This document shows, one piece after another, positions 1 to 10,300 of a DNA stretch of 64,000 nt. Where the stretch lies: assembly GCA_963978545.1 (NCBI GenBank), contig OZ021721.1, positions 103,276,366-103,340,365 on the forward strand, in the 5' to 3' direction. The position numbers and the translations under genes are program-made. The notes beneath the pieces are model-generated. The model saw only the letters and a list, made by a program, of their open reading frames with translations. It searched no databases and was not told the DNA's origin. Position 1 is the stretch's first letter, and the number at the start of each line of letters is the position of its first letter. Source of the DNA: Linyphia triangularis (taxonomy: Eukaryota; Arthropoda; Arachnida; Araneae; Linyphiidae).

Positions 1-548
1 TGGTTGATGAATAAGTTTTAGCATCCATTGAAGGGCCATTCAATTTGAAGACTTAAAATGAAGGTTGTTATCTTTTTCTGCCATTCATTTCGAAAAAATT
101 CTAAGAAAAGAGCGTTAATCATTTCACTGCTTGAACCTTGAAAATACCTTTAAGAAGCGTATCGAGGGGGAAAAAAAAAACTGAAAAACAATTAACAGAC
201 GAATATTATTCTTTGTCTTTATTTCCTGTATTTCCTTCTCAAAAATAGCAGTTGGTTCTAAGTTTGGTCACACATCTTTCAACGAATTTTCTAGTATGGA
301 ATTTCAGAAAAATAAGATAAGTTTATTGGAATTAACATTTTGAATGGTAAATCTGACAGTCATTAGTTCTGGTATATTTACACGTTACCAGTGACTGGAA
401 TACCAGCTTGTAAGTTGATTGGAATTCCAGTTTTACATTTTTTAATGCCAGCAACTTAAACCATCCAGGTATTGAGAGAGCATAAACAATTACTTGATGT
501 TCACGGGAGACTACAAGTGTTAGGAATTGACACGCCAGCAGATAGAAA
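1..548. other. AT-rich intergenic, nothing seen
   Basis: No repeat unit, TIR or splice-bounded open frame stands out here. Confidence 0.5.
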
Positions 549-764
549 ATGTTTGATCAACTAGAACTACCAGCTACCACACGCTACGCCAGTGACAAAC
601 TTGTTTCTTCTGTAACTGACATGAAGCGTTTAAGCGGGACTAGTCGCTGGCATCTAGTGACTATCGACCCACGCAAAGGGATTGGTAACTCAGCCTTTAG
701 TATCATGTTAACGATGCTTCAAAGCAGGTATAAATATTTCAACCTTTCGTCATTCGGAAAATAG
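549..764 (+). CDS. hypothetical 71-aa ORF or first exon
   Basis: The ORF starts MFDQLELPATTRYASDKLVS and is less AT-biased in residue use than most of the window, with Thr, Ser, Arg, Asp and Trp spread through it. No domain, signal peptide or membrane segment is visible and I do not recognise it. A donor-like CAG|GTATAA lies near its end, so it could be a 5' coding exon of about 60 codons rather than a whole gene. The opposite strand carries a 41-codon open frame in the same place, which weakens the case. At this base composition a 71-codon ORF is expected several times by chance. Confidence 0.2.
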   Translation: MFDQLELPATTRYASDKLVSSVTDMKRLSGTSRWHLVTIDPRKGIGNSAFSIMLTMLQSRYKYFNLSSFGK

Positions 765-1035
765 TTCAGCAGTGAAAATGTCAACCAATTGGGAACTAAC
801 TCCACCGTGATATGAAAAGGCATAAACAAAAATATATGATATAAGTCTATTACTTACACTACATTTTGAATTTTGTTCCTACGCAGTGTCAAAAAGTTAA
901 GATTTTTATTCTAGTAAATATACAGGTTCTGGATTCAGCACTGAGGTGCGCAACGTAATATTGCGGTTTCAGCGGCAAAAGGGTTAAAAATCACTCCGGT
1001 ACTGACAGTGCGCAGCTATTTACCGACAAACAGAA

Positions 1036-1330
1036 ATAATAAACAATAAAGAAATCCCCCCCCCCCCCCACCGGACGCTTCTCCACCTCCCATTCAGAAG
1101 CGCCCTAGCGTCGGAAGTAGAACTAGCAAAAAGAAAAAAGAAAAGGATCGGACAGCTTTGTACGGCGTCGACACGCCTCTCTCTGCCGTTTTACCTCCGC
1201 CCATCTACGGCGAAGAGGTCGCCGAGCCTGCGGGCAAAGAAATCCGCCGGCGCCGTCTACCAACTTCCGTCACACAGACCTTCTTAATAAGGAGATGGGG
1301 GGGGGGGGGGTAGGGGATTCAAATGGAGGC
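1036..1330. other. GC- and CpG-rich island
   Basis: This 300-bp stretch is far richer in GC and CpG than anything around it. It is bounded by a 14-base C run (1056-1069) and a 14-base G run (1297-1310). In an AT-rich animal genome such an island usually marks a coding exon or a promoter, and a candidate exon is called inside it. Confidence 0.6.
1098..1313 (+). CDS. candidate exon, product unknown
   Basis: A strong acceptor (pyrimidine-rich tract ending CCATTCAG) precedes AAGCGC at 1098. From there one frame stays open for 72 codons to TAG at 1311-1313. The peptide begins with a Lys/Ser-rich segment and continues ALYGVDTPLSAVLPPPIYGE and then EVAEPAGKEIRRRRLPTSVT. Third positions are GC-rich, unlike the flanks. 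A Pro-rich stretch followed by Arg4 looks like a disordered cytoplasmic tail, but I recognise no family. No good GT donor is visible, so it is either a terminal exon or its 3' end is misjudged; the last residues come from the G run. The minus strand is also open for about 60 codons but gives an Arg/Cys-rich product typical of a shadow frame. Confidence 0.35.
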   Translation, partial: KRPSVGSRTSKKKKEKDRTALYGVDTPLSAVLPPPIYGEEVAEPAGKEIRRRRLPTSVTQTFLIRRWGGGG

Positions 1331-1705
1331 TTCTTGCGTGACCCTCAAACAGGGGCCAAAAAAAGAGACACGCTTATGTTTATGTGTTTTTTTCTAATGC
1401 CCACACTGTACTTTTTAGGGGAAATTTATACTTTTATTTTTTTGGTTTTAATGTATTTTTGGGGGATACAATAGAGATGGCTATTAAAAGGTCATAAATG
1501 CAGAATGAGTGTGGCCCCAAGGTTCCTAGGGTTTCTTGGAAGAACAGCCCATTCTCTCTTTGTAATAGAAGATAGGAATTTTAGTGAGAAAAATGCATGT
1601 CGATGTGGTCTTGCCACTCCGTAAGGCAAAACGCCAATACACATGATACACTGGTAAACGTAAAAAAGAAAATAATTTCATTTGATTTTTACTTTAAAGT
1701 TTAAA

Positions 1706-1762
1706 AATAAAATTTACTTAAATATCAAGATTTATATGTCAAAAAGCTGAGAATGTTGGTTA
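1706..1762. repeat. 57-bp direct repeat, copy 1
   Basis: The block starting AATAAAATTTACTTAAATAT recurs exactly at 2104-2160. The two copies are 398 bp apart and their flanks differ, so this is a discrete local duplication, not part of a longer one. Confidence 0.85.
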
Positions 1763-2103
1763 CTCCAAATGCAAGGCATAATTGAACAGTTTAGGCGAAT
1801 GAAAATGCTAAGTGAATGCATTTCCCCTTATAATTGAACATGCTCATCCCCTAAATTCAATTATTAAACTATTAAATACTATTTTCTGAATAATAAAACT
1901 TAAAAGGGTGACTACAAAAAAAAATTATTAATATTTTTTTTATTTTTGTTTTTGGTTAGTTAATTTTGCTGTATGGAAATGAGTAGGTTTTTCGATACTT
2001 ATATTTAGTTGTGACTTGCCTACTATGATTTTTTTCTTGAGGCACTTTTGCACCTTATATGGACTTTGTGTAATTGCACAGTTACATTTCAATATAAATG
2101 CGC

Positions 2104-2160
2104 AATAAAATTTACTTAAATATCAAGATTTATATGTCAAAAAGCTGAGAATGTTGGTTA
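2104..2160. repeat. 57-bp direct repeat, copy 2
   Basis: Exact partner of 1706-1762. No target duplication or terminal repeat is visible at either copy. Confidence 0.85.
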
Positions 2161-2401
2161 TGGATTGTTTTTATAAATATAACCTAACTTATATAAATGT
2201 TGCCATAAAAATTTAAAAAATAATGATATATAAATTTAAATATTGTAATTGGGTTTCTATTCACAATTAATTTTTTTTAAATGAAACATTTTATTGATTT
2301 CGTTACATTACACTCTTATTTTTAGGACACTCAAATATTATCCTTCAATTATGTAAGATTTTCACAGCCTATTCCTTGTCTCCATCTACAAACATCAGTA
2401 C

Positions 2402-2523
2402 CTGGCAAGTCCATTGAAAGCAGCACTCCCTGCCAGCAATTTACCATAAAACAAAAAAGAGCTTGCCGCAGCAGCGTTTCCTCATAGTCATAATCTCTAT
2501 TACTGTGTACTATTATCATAGTC
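2402..2523 (-). CDS. weak candidate exon, product unknown
   Basis: On the minus strand an acceptor (TTTCTTAG) precedes 2523 and a donor (CAG|GTACTG) follows 2402. The 122 bp between are open in one frame (40 codons plus split codons). The peptide includes DYEETLLRQALFCFMVNCWQ and then a short hydrophobic stretch. The segment is richer in GC than its flanks. No domain is recognised. Chance occurrence of a splice-bounded 40-codon frame is real at this composition, so this is a hint only. Confidence 0.2.
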
Positions 2524-3130
2524 CTAAGAAATTACAGCTTTATGGAAATCCATGATATTCAATGTAACATAATATTTGGCCAAAATTTAATGCGTACTCC
2601 AAAATTTAACTTAAAACTTTAGAGTTTTTAATGTTCCTCCTAATCTTCAAGATCATTTACGAATGGTGCTTTTTCAGATTAATTCCCAGTATTCAAAGAT
2701 ACACTAAGGTATCTGAGGTTTCAAAGCTTTTCGTATAATAGTTAAAAAAGGGACGTTGGGAATGAACAATATTCAAAAAGCAGTGACTCTTCAAAGTTTC
2801 CTTAGCAATGGATTGTTGAAGCAATCAGGAACTGAAACAAAAGATTTCTTCAATGTGATACTTTCATTTTATTAATTTTATAATTTCTAAATTCTTTACC
2901 CTAGAAATTATTAACTATCCCTTTCTTGAAGGCAATAATGAAAACACTTTTCCCTTTTATCATTCCAACAACTCATTTCCCTCTTGATTTGAAGTCACAT
3001 GTATTACTTATTTGGTTCATTAAATGTGATCCCAGTGATTATGTTACAAAAGTTTGGATCTAGAATGGTAAAAATTGACGTAAAATTTATGTTTTTGGGA
3101 GTTATTTTTAAATCCTGTATATTAACTTTG
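2524..3130. other. AT-rich intergenic, nothing seen
   Basis: No repeat or coding signal noticed. Confidence 0.45.
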
Positions 3131-3139
3131 ATTGTGTGT

Positions 3140-3600
3140 GTGTGTCGATGGCAGGCAAATCTGCGGAGGCCTAGTTAACCCCCTTGCCGTCATCCAATCG
3201 CATTGAAATTGTTTAAACAAACAAACAAAGAAACAAACGAACGAACAAACAAACAAACACACAAACAAACAAACAAACAAACAAACAAACAAACAAACAA
3301 ACAAACAAACAAACAAACAAACAAACAAACAAACAAACAAACAAACAAACAAACAAACAAACAAACAAACAAACAAACAAACAAACAAACAAACAAACAA
3401 ACAAACAAACGCATTCAATTGGGCTGAAACTTGGCAGATGAGTTCAATGTCGATGACAATGCATTCTATCATATTTTGGGCCTGTTACTGTCATTACAAG
3501 GTCGCTTTTACGGAATACTAATAAACCCACTTGCGTTATCCAATCGTACTAAAATAATATTCAACCGATCATTGAAGAAACTCTTCCCTGTTGCCAAATT
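3140..3600 (-). repeat. dispersed family H, copy 1 (reverse)
   Basis: The flanks of the microsatellite contain CTTGCCGTCATCCAATCG and, about 350 bp on, ACTTGCGTTATCCAATCG. Their complements occur in the plus-strand copies near 32.3 kb and 48.9-49.1 kb. Each copy carries this motif once or twice, so the family seems to have an internal repeat. This copy is old and split by the (AAAC)n expansion. Confidence 0.55.
3214..3410. repeat. (AAAC)n microsatellite
   Basis: About 49 AAAC units, interrupted only in the first 45 bp. The long reading frames it gives on both strands (Cys-Leu-Phe-Val and Thr-Asn-Lys-Gln repeats) are artefacts. Confidence 0.98.
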
Positions 3601-3607
3601 TTTTTTT

Positions 3608-3817
3608 AATAAATAAATAAATAAATTGTTTTAATCAGAATAAATAAATAAATTGTTTTAATCAGAATAAATAAATAAATTGTTTTAATCAAAATAAATA
3701 AATATTTTTAATCAGAATAAATAAATTGTTTTAATCAGAATAAATAAATTGTTTTAATCAGAATAAATAAATTGTTTTAATCAGAGTAAATAAATTGTTT
3801 TAATCAGAATAAATAAA
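3608..3817. repeat. 23-27 bp minisatellite
   Basis: About nine tandem copies of AATAAATAAATTGTTTTAAT plus CAG. Early units carry an extra AAAT and are 27 bp; later ones are 23 bp, so unit length varies by one AAAT. Confidence 0.95.
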
Positions 3818-3886
3818 AGATTTTTGGATGCGAGTGCATAAATTCACATTCATTTTAAATGAATAAATTTTGAAAAGTGTTTTACC

Positions 3887-4050
3887 GGATATTTTGCTGA
3901 TAGAGATGTTTTTAATATTTAAAATTAGATGCCAACATCAAGCACACGCTGGCAACAGAAACGGCGTTTTGTTATTGAATATAAAAATTGGCGATGCATA
4001 TAAAGGCTTAATATTTAAAGCTTCGTTTTTATGGATTATGTTTATTGAAA
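3887..4050. repeat. dispersed 160-bp segment, copy 1
   Basis: From TTTTGCTGATAGAGATGTTT to the stretch after ATAAAAATTGGCGATGCATA the sequence matches 7747-7890 with a few substitutions. Both copies lie directly before a tandem array with a monomer near 240 bp, though the two arrays are unrelated in sequence. Confidence 0.85.
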
Positions 4051-4070
4051 TGTTAAATAAAAAAACAAAA

Positions 4071-4769
4071 CGTTTGCTACTCTTATACATGGATTTTCAA
4101 AAGGAACTCCTTAAGTTAGAAATAACATAGCGGTGAAGCAGTGAGAGACAATAAGAAGAGATAAGTGGTATGTTGGATTGACAGATGTGAGATTTCAAAT
4201 AGACTCGTTTGCAAAATTAATTAGAATATTGAAAAATGGGACAAAATTTGTAAAATATGAATATAGTGAAATGCGTTCATCATTTCCTTCATTAAAAAAC
4301 GTTTGCTATTGCATGCTCTTATACATTGTTTTTCAAAAGTAACTTTTTAATTTTGAATTAGCATAATGGTGAAATAGTGAGAAATAGTAGGAATCGACAA
4401 GTGTTATGTTGAATAGACAGATGTGGGATTTTAAATAGACTCGTTTGTAAAATTAATTAGAATATTGAAAAACGGGACAAAATTTGTAAAATCTGAATAT
4501 AGTGAAATGCGTTCATCATTTCCCTCATTAAAAACGTCTGCTATTGCATGCTCTTATACATTGTTTTTCAAAAGTAACTTTTTAATTTTGAATCAGCATA
4601 ACGGCGAAATAGTGAGAAATAGTAGGAATTGACAAGTGGTATGTTGAATAGACAGGTGTGGGATTTTAAATAGACTCGTTTGTAAAATTAATTAGAATAT
4701 TGAAAAACGTGACAAAATTTGTAAAAACTGAATATAGTGAAATGCGTTCATCATTTCCCTCATGAAAAA
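4071..4769. repeat. tandem array, 229-235 bp x 3
   Basis: Three head-to-tail copies start at 4071, 4300 and 4535, each opening CGTTTGCT or CGTCTGCT and ending near GTTCATCATTTCC. Copies 2 and 3 are closest; copy 1 is the most diverged. No coding capacity. Confidence 0.92.
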
Positions 4770-5060
4770 TGGCCCTATGATTTCTTTACTGAATAGTACA
4801 GTTCAAATCGTTATATTTTATGAATACAGTAGCGCACAGACAGATTTTCAGTATCCTATATTCACCAATTTTTTTTATTCACAAATCCTTCCAAACTAAA
4901 TGGTTCTTGCTGGTTAACTACAGGCATCCGCTCTCAAATTTACGCCCATCAAAAAAAAAAAAAAAAAAATTGCAACAAGGGTATTTGAAATTCTATACCT
5001 GTCTATTCAGCACAGCACTTGTCTCATATTTCTGTCTTTTACTGTTTCGCAGTTATATCA
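4770..5060. other. AT-rich spacer
   Basis: Contains an 18-base A run near 4950. No gene or repeat partner noticed. Confidence 0.45.
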
Positions 5061-5063
5061 TTT

Positions 5064-5224
5064 CAAAGTTAAAATTTGGTTTGTACGCTCAATGACCTAC
5101 TTTTGTGCACAATTGCGGTTAATCAGGCCAGGACCTACAGCTTAAAGTGGATTCCGAACCATAAAAAACATCCATGCATAACTCCAGGATTCGAACCCGG
5201 CAGCCGTCAGATGAGCAAAGTTAA
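5064..5224 (-). mobile_element. tRNA-derived SINE, type A, copy 1
   Basis: On the minus strand the element carries a B-box-like GGGTTCGAATCC. It then shares its body with the copy at 30.8 kb (TGTAGGTCCT, AATTGTGCAC versus AATGGTGCAT, then TTGAGCGTA and a CCAA tail). A 9-bp direct repeat CAAAGTTAA flanks it (5064-5072 and 5216-5224) and is the likely target duplication. The 5' tRNA part is truncated, with no A box seen. Confidence 0.75.
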
Positions 5225-5689
5225 GGATTCCTTTCGGAAAGACCCTGTTCTAATACAAATACAATTTCTTCAATCGTTACATTTTCCTGGAAACGTGTTT
5301 AAAGTAAGAATGTAGATACGATGGTACGTTTATAATCCTCTATCTTGATCAAACTTAACAGGGGGAATCCCAACTTTAAACATCTAAGAAATCAATAAAA
5401 AAAAAAAAGGCAAAAAAAACATCAAATTTGAACAAACCGAAAGTAATTCTAAAAGAAATTTCCTTTTGATCGTCATAAACTCTCAAGGAATAGAACGATT
5501 GTTCAGACGAGGTGAATCAATTTTCTTTTCTTGGAAAGGAAACCCATCACTAATTCCGCCCACGCTTTTTCCTCGTTTTTTCCCCCTTTCTCTTCAAAAG
5601 GCCTTTTTTTTTATTAAGTATAAAATCAATATCGATCGATTTTATTCCTTCAAACATATTTTATAATAGATGTGTATGGTTTTGTGAGC
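5225..5689. other. AT-rich intergenic, nothing seen
   Basis: A 66-codon open frame at 5466-5666 is rich in Phe and Lys with no domain. I treat it as chance. Confidence 0.4.
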
Positions 5690-6180
5690 AAACGCTATCT
5701 TTCTTATAAAGAAAAGCTGATAACTAGTGTTTTGGGGAATTCCATTCAAAAATTTTTTAGGGTTGAATATTTTTTTCCGGAGGGGCATATTACGTGCGCT
5801 GAATTATTTTGATACATTTTATAAATTCGAAAATCGCTACAAATAAAATGAAAATTTTCAGATTCTTTATACAAATACACATAAAAACAGAACTCTTAAA
5901 CTAAAACTTCATGAGATACAATTTGCTGAGTGGGTGGTTTAGAGATCAAACTTATTCTTATAAAAAAAAACTGATAATAAAAGCTTTTGGGATTCTATTT
6001 AAAAAATTTTGGTGTTAAAAATTTTTTTACCAAGACATACCACGCTTGCTGAATGATTTTGATATATTTTCTGAAATTGAAAAACACTACACGAACTGCA
6101 TACTATTAGGTTCTCTATGTTAATGTTATTCTTAAGAAAATGGAATTCTCAATTTGAAATTTTATGGGGTATAATTTAAG
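5690..6180. repeat. diverged tandem pair, about 253 bp
   Basis: TCTTATAAAGAAAAGCTGAT at 5702 returns as TCTTATAAAAAAAAACTGAT at 5955, and the following 220 bp align with many differences. An old local duplication. Confidence 0.75.
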
Positions 6181-6303
6181 GTAAAAAATGAGAGTTTTGT
6201 GCAATTTTTCAGAAGTCACTACTTGCTGTCTTAAAATGAAGTATTACATTACCGATGAGGGTAAGATATATTTGGGTGGAATTTTTTAAATGGGTCATAA
6301 GCT

Positions 6304-6831
6304 GTTGCCAGTAGAGGTCGGCGATATATCGATACGACGATATTTTTTAAAAAATATCAATAGTAAAAATATCGATAAAAGTCACCGATATATCGATATT
6401 TTCAAACATATTTAGTTTTCTGGTATTGGTGCAGTGATTTTAAGAAAGGTTTAGATAATTTTCAAGTGCTTTTAACAACGCTGAACATTTAGCGAAATAT
6501 TTTATTATAAAAAATATTATACTAAACGTTCAGTGTTGTTAAAAGCTCTTGAAAATTATCTAAACCTTTCATAAAATCCCTGCACCAATTAAGCGAAAAT
6601 ATATATATATTTATATATTTTTTTTTTGTAATAGATCCATTTCAGTTGGAAAAGTAGTCACCTTACAAAAAGCAACAATGAAAAGTAGAAATTTGCCTTT
6701 AAAAACTTCGTTTCTGTAAAAATTGAAAATCAAATTAAAAAATCGTGTGCCGATTTATCGATATTTTTTTCGATGCAACGATATAGTATCGATATTTATT
6801 TTGATCGATATTTCCTACCTCTAGTTGCCAG
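6304..6831. mobile_element. hAT-type non-autonomous element, 512 bp
   Basis: The element (6312-6823) starts TAGAGGTCGGCGATATATCG and ends with a complementary ATCGATATTTCCTACCTCTA, an imperfect TIR. Exact 8-bp direct repeats GTTGCCAG lie at 6304-6311 and 6824-6831. An 8-bp duplication with a TAGAGGT-type TIR is characteristic of hAT elements. Inside, about 68-bp arms at 6425-6493 and 6522-6590 are inverted to each other and would fold into a long hairpin. There is no transposase. Confidence 0.93.
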
Positions 6832-6867
6832 CACTGAAAATATACTAAAATAATAATTTGAGAATAT

Positions 6868-7457
6868 ATTTTTTCATAATCATTTAAAATGCCATGTTTT
6901 TTTCATAATTTTGTTTCAAATAATAATTTTTTATTTTTATTTTAAATGCAGAAGTAGTGAAATATCATTTGGATGACGTGTTGCAGTATAGAAAACTTAT
7001 TTTGAGCTATTTTTGCAGATAGTTTGATGCCATTTAGACCTTGGAAAATTATATTTTAGCAAAGTTATACATTTGAATATCTTTTTAGTGTATTTTGTAA
7101 CATTTTTCAGGTAAAATATTTTTTATTTGGCCTTTTAATACGTGTTGGCGAATTTTCTGCGAATTTTTTCATAATCATTTAAAATGCCATGTTTTTTTCA
7201 TAATTTTGTTTCAAATAATAATTTTTTATTTTTATTTTAAATGCAGAAGTAGTGAAATATCATTTGGATGACGTGTTGCAGTATAGAAAACTTATTTTGA
7301 GCTATTTTTGCAGATAGTTTGATGCCATTTAGACCTTGGAAAATTATATTTTAGCAAAGTTATACATTTGAATATCTTTTTAGTGTATTTTGTAACATTT
7401 TTCAGGTAAAATATTTTTTATTTGGCCTTTTAATACGTGTTGGCGAATTTTCTGCGA
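6868..7457. repeat. 295-bp tandem duplication
   Basis: Two apparently identical 295-bp copies (6868-7162 and 7163-7457) lie head to tail. The lack of differences points to a recent event or to assembly duplication. Confidence 0.95.
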
Positions 7458-7746
7458 ATTGAGTGACATCAATTGTCGAACGCCCTAAATGGCCCTAAAA
7501 TGAGCTGTTGAGTCATAAACGATATTTTTAGTTCATATTTTAGCTGCTTACAAATAATTGAGAATATTACTTACAAGCTCCAAATCTAATGAAATATTAT
7601 TCTAGGTTTATCCATGTTGCAGATTTTATCATTAGATAAATAATTATCTTAAGTATTTATTTTAAATTATAAATTCTCATTTTGGCCTGTTTAAAAAATC
7701 CACCCATTTAGCCATTTGTACATTTTGTGGATTTTCTTCATTAAAT

Positions 7747-7890
7747 AATTTTGCTGATAGAGATGTTTTTAAAATTTAAAATTAGATGCCAACACCAAGC
7801 ACACGCTGGCAACAGAAAAGGCGCTTTGTTAATGAATATAAAAATTGGCAATGCATACAAAGGATTTATATTAAAAACTTTTTTATGGGT
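7747..7890. repeat. dispersed 160-bp segment, copy 2
   Basis: Partner of 3887-4050, with the same AGCACACGCTGGCAACAGAA core. The open frame at 7786-8025 runs across it and the next array and is not a gene. Confidence 0.85.
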
Positions 7891-7914
7891 TATATTATTT
7901 TAATCTTAAAATCG

Positions 7915-8646
7915 GATCCTTATAAAATCTCATTATGCATCAGGAAATGTGAACTTTCTCTGGTCTTCTTTGTGCGATTGAGCACTGACCATGACATAGT
8001 CTACGGAAATATACACATAATATAAGATATTGAATGAATCCTTCATTTTAATTGCTAAAATTACTTCATTAAACCACTAAAATCATTAAACCCTATTGTG
8101 CCCCCTCTTCGATTAACGAAATGCAACACTAATCAATTTGGCAGTGTTTACTTTTCTAATCCTTACAAAATCTCATTATGCATCATGAAATGCGAATTTT
8201 CTCTGGTCTTCTTTGTGTGATTGAACACTGACCATGACATAGTCTACGGAAATATACACATAATATAAGATATTGAATGAATCCTTCATTTTAATTGCTA
8301 AAATTACTTCATTAAACCACTAAAATCATTAAACCCTATTGTGCCCCCTCTTCGATTAACGAAATGCAACACTAATCAATTTGGCAGTGTTTACTTTTCT
8401 AATCCTTACAAAATCTCATTATGCATCATGAAATGCGAATTTTCTCTGGTCTTCTTTGTGTGATTGAACACTGACCGTGGCATAGTCTACGGAAACATAC
8501 ACATAATATAAGATATTGAATGAATCATTCATTTTAATTGCTAAAATTACTTCATTAAACCACTAAAATCACTAAACCCTATTGTGCCTCTTCTTCGATC
8601 AACGAAATGCAACACTAATCAATTTGGCAGTGTTTACTTTTCTAAT
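7915..8646. repeat. tandem array, 243 bp x 3
   Basis: Copies are spaced exactly 243 bp apart (TCATTATGCATCA at 7930, 8173 and 8416). They differ at only a few positions, so the array is young. Confidence 0.95.
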
Positions 8647-8929
8647 TGAGCATTGCTCTTTAAACTAAGCCTTACTCCAATCAATCATGTCTTAAGTTAT
8701 GAATGAATCATACGATACGCGTGCCTAGAATTTCGATTACACTCTATATAATTACAACTAAGTCTATTTTGTTTAGTTCAATCATTAGGCATAAAGGTCG
8801 CTTATGAGAGTATGCTCCTCGACTAGCTCTTATTTCCTCATAAAAGATAACTGAAATGAGGATGTAATCTCTTAGATAACTCCTTCACCTTGTAAGATGG
8901 TAAACAGTGATACATCGAATTGTTTTGTT
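8647..8929. other. unique AT-rich spacer
   Basis: No feature noticed. Confidence 0.4.
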
Positions 8930-10300
8930 TAAGATTTACCCAATATTGTCCGCTTAGAGTACAATGCTTTTAACTCCACTTTTGGTCTCAAATAACTTTT
9001 TGGTATCGTTAGAAAATAGGAAGAAAAGACAATTCGTTCACTAATATCTGGGATTGGATCACTGAAATAAATTTGTGGTAAATGAGTTATACCCAAAGCA
9101 CTAAGCTTATGTTGAGATAGCTCTTTAGAAGGTTTTTCTGCTCTCAATAATGTCATCTTAGAGAAAAAAGCTGTTGTCCACTTTTGGTCTAAAATATCTT
9201 TTTGGTATCGTTGGAAAGTAGGAAGAATAGACAAATCTATTACTAATATCTGGGAATGGATCACTGATATAAATTTGGGGTAAATGAGTTATACCCAAAG
9301 CACTAAGCTTATGTTGAGATAGCTCTTTGGAAGGTTTTTCTACTCTCAATATTTTCAGTTTAGAGAAAAAAAGCTGTTGTCCACTTTCGGTCTCAAATAA
9401 CTTTTTGGTATCCAGAGGAGAATACACATCAATTAGTAAAACTTGGAACTTGATCACCGAAATAAATTTGTGGTGAATGAGTTATACGCAAAAGCACTCA
9501 GCTTATGTTGAGTTAGCTCCTTAGAATGTTTCCCTACTCTCAATATAGTAGGTTTAGAGAGAAAAGCTGTTGTTCCCTTTTGGTCTCAAACAACTTTTTG
9601 GTATCCAGAAGAGAATACACATCGATTAGTAAAATCTGGAACTTGATCACCGAGATAAATTTGTTGTGAATGAGCTATAGGCAAAAGCACTAACCTTATG
9701 TTGACTTAGCTCTTTAGAATGTTTTCCTATTCTCAATATTGTCGATTTAGAGAAAAAGCTGTTGTCCACTTTTGGTTTCAAATAACTTATTTGTATCCAG
9801 AAGAGAATACACATCGATTAGTATAACTTTTTGGTATCCAGAAGAGAATACACATCGATGAGTATAACTTTTTGGTATCCAGAAGAGAATACACATCGAT
9901 GAGTATAACTTTTTGGTATCCAGAAGAGAATACACATCGATTAGTAAAATCTGGAACTTGATCACCGAGATAAATTTTTTGTGAATGAGCTATAGGCAAA
10001 AGCACTAACCTTATGTTGACTTAGCTCTTTAGAATGTTTTCCTATTCTCAATATTGTCGATTTAGAGAAAAAGCTGTTGTCCACTTTTGGTTTCAAATAA
10101 CTTATTTGTATCCAGAAGAGAATACACATCGATTAGTATAACTTTTTGGTATCCAGAAGAGAATACACATCGATGAGTATAACTTTTTGGTATCCAGAAG
10201 AGAATACACATCGATTAGTAAAATCTGGATCTTGATCACCGAGATAAATTTGTGGTGAATGAGTTACACGCAAAAGAACTCACCTTATGTTGAGTTAAAA
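8930..10300. repeat. nested tandem array, 195-205 bp with 48-bp subrepeats
   Basis: About seven monomers each contain TTTTGGTCTCAAATAACTTT, then GGTATC, then AAATTTGTGGTGAATGAG. In the later monomers a 48-bp piece (ACTTTTTGGTATCCAGAAGA and on through ACACATCGAT) is itself repeated four times (about 9786-9940) and three times (about 10110-10220). The array is homologous, in reverse orientation, to that at 33.1-34.5 kb. Open frames across it are artefacts. Confidence 0.93.

Larger units (their letters stand above)
1331..2401. other. AT-rich intergenic
   Basis: No gene is visible. The only structure is the 57-bp direct duplication listed separately. Confidence 0.5.
6273..7705. repeat. region bounded by a 22-bp inverted repeat
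   Basis: TGGGTGGAATTTTTTAAATG at 6273 faces its near complement TTTAAAAAATCCACCCA ending at 7705. These may be TIRs of an old DNA transposon into which the hAT element was inserted and in which a 295-bp block was duplicated. No clear target duplication is seen. Confidence 0.45.

Noticed and set aside
3122..3472. Long Cys-Leu-Phe-Val and Thr-Asn-Lys-Gln frames
   Set aside because: They are six-frame readings of the (AAAC)n tract.
9747..10005. 72-codon frames in the 9-kb array
   Set aside because: They repeat with the 48-bp subunit and have no independent support.
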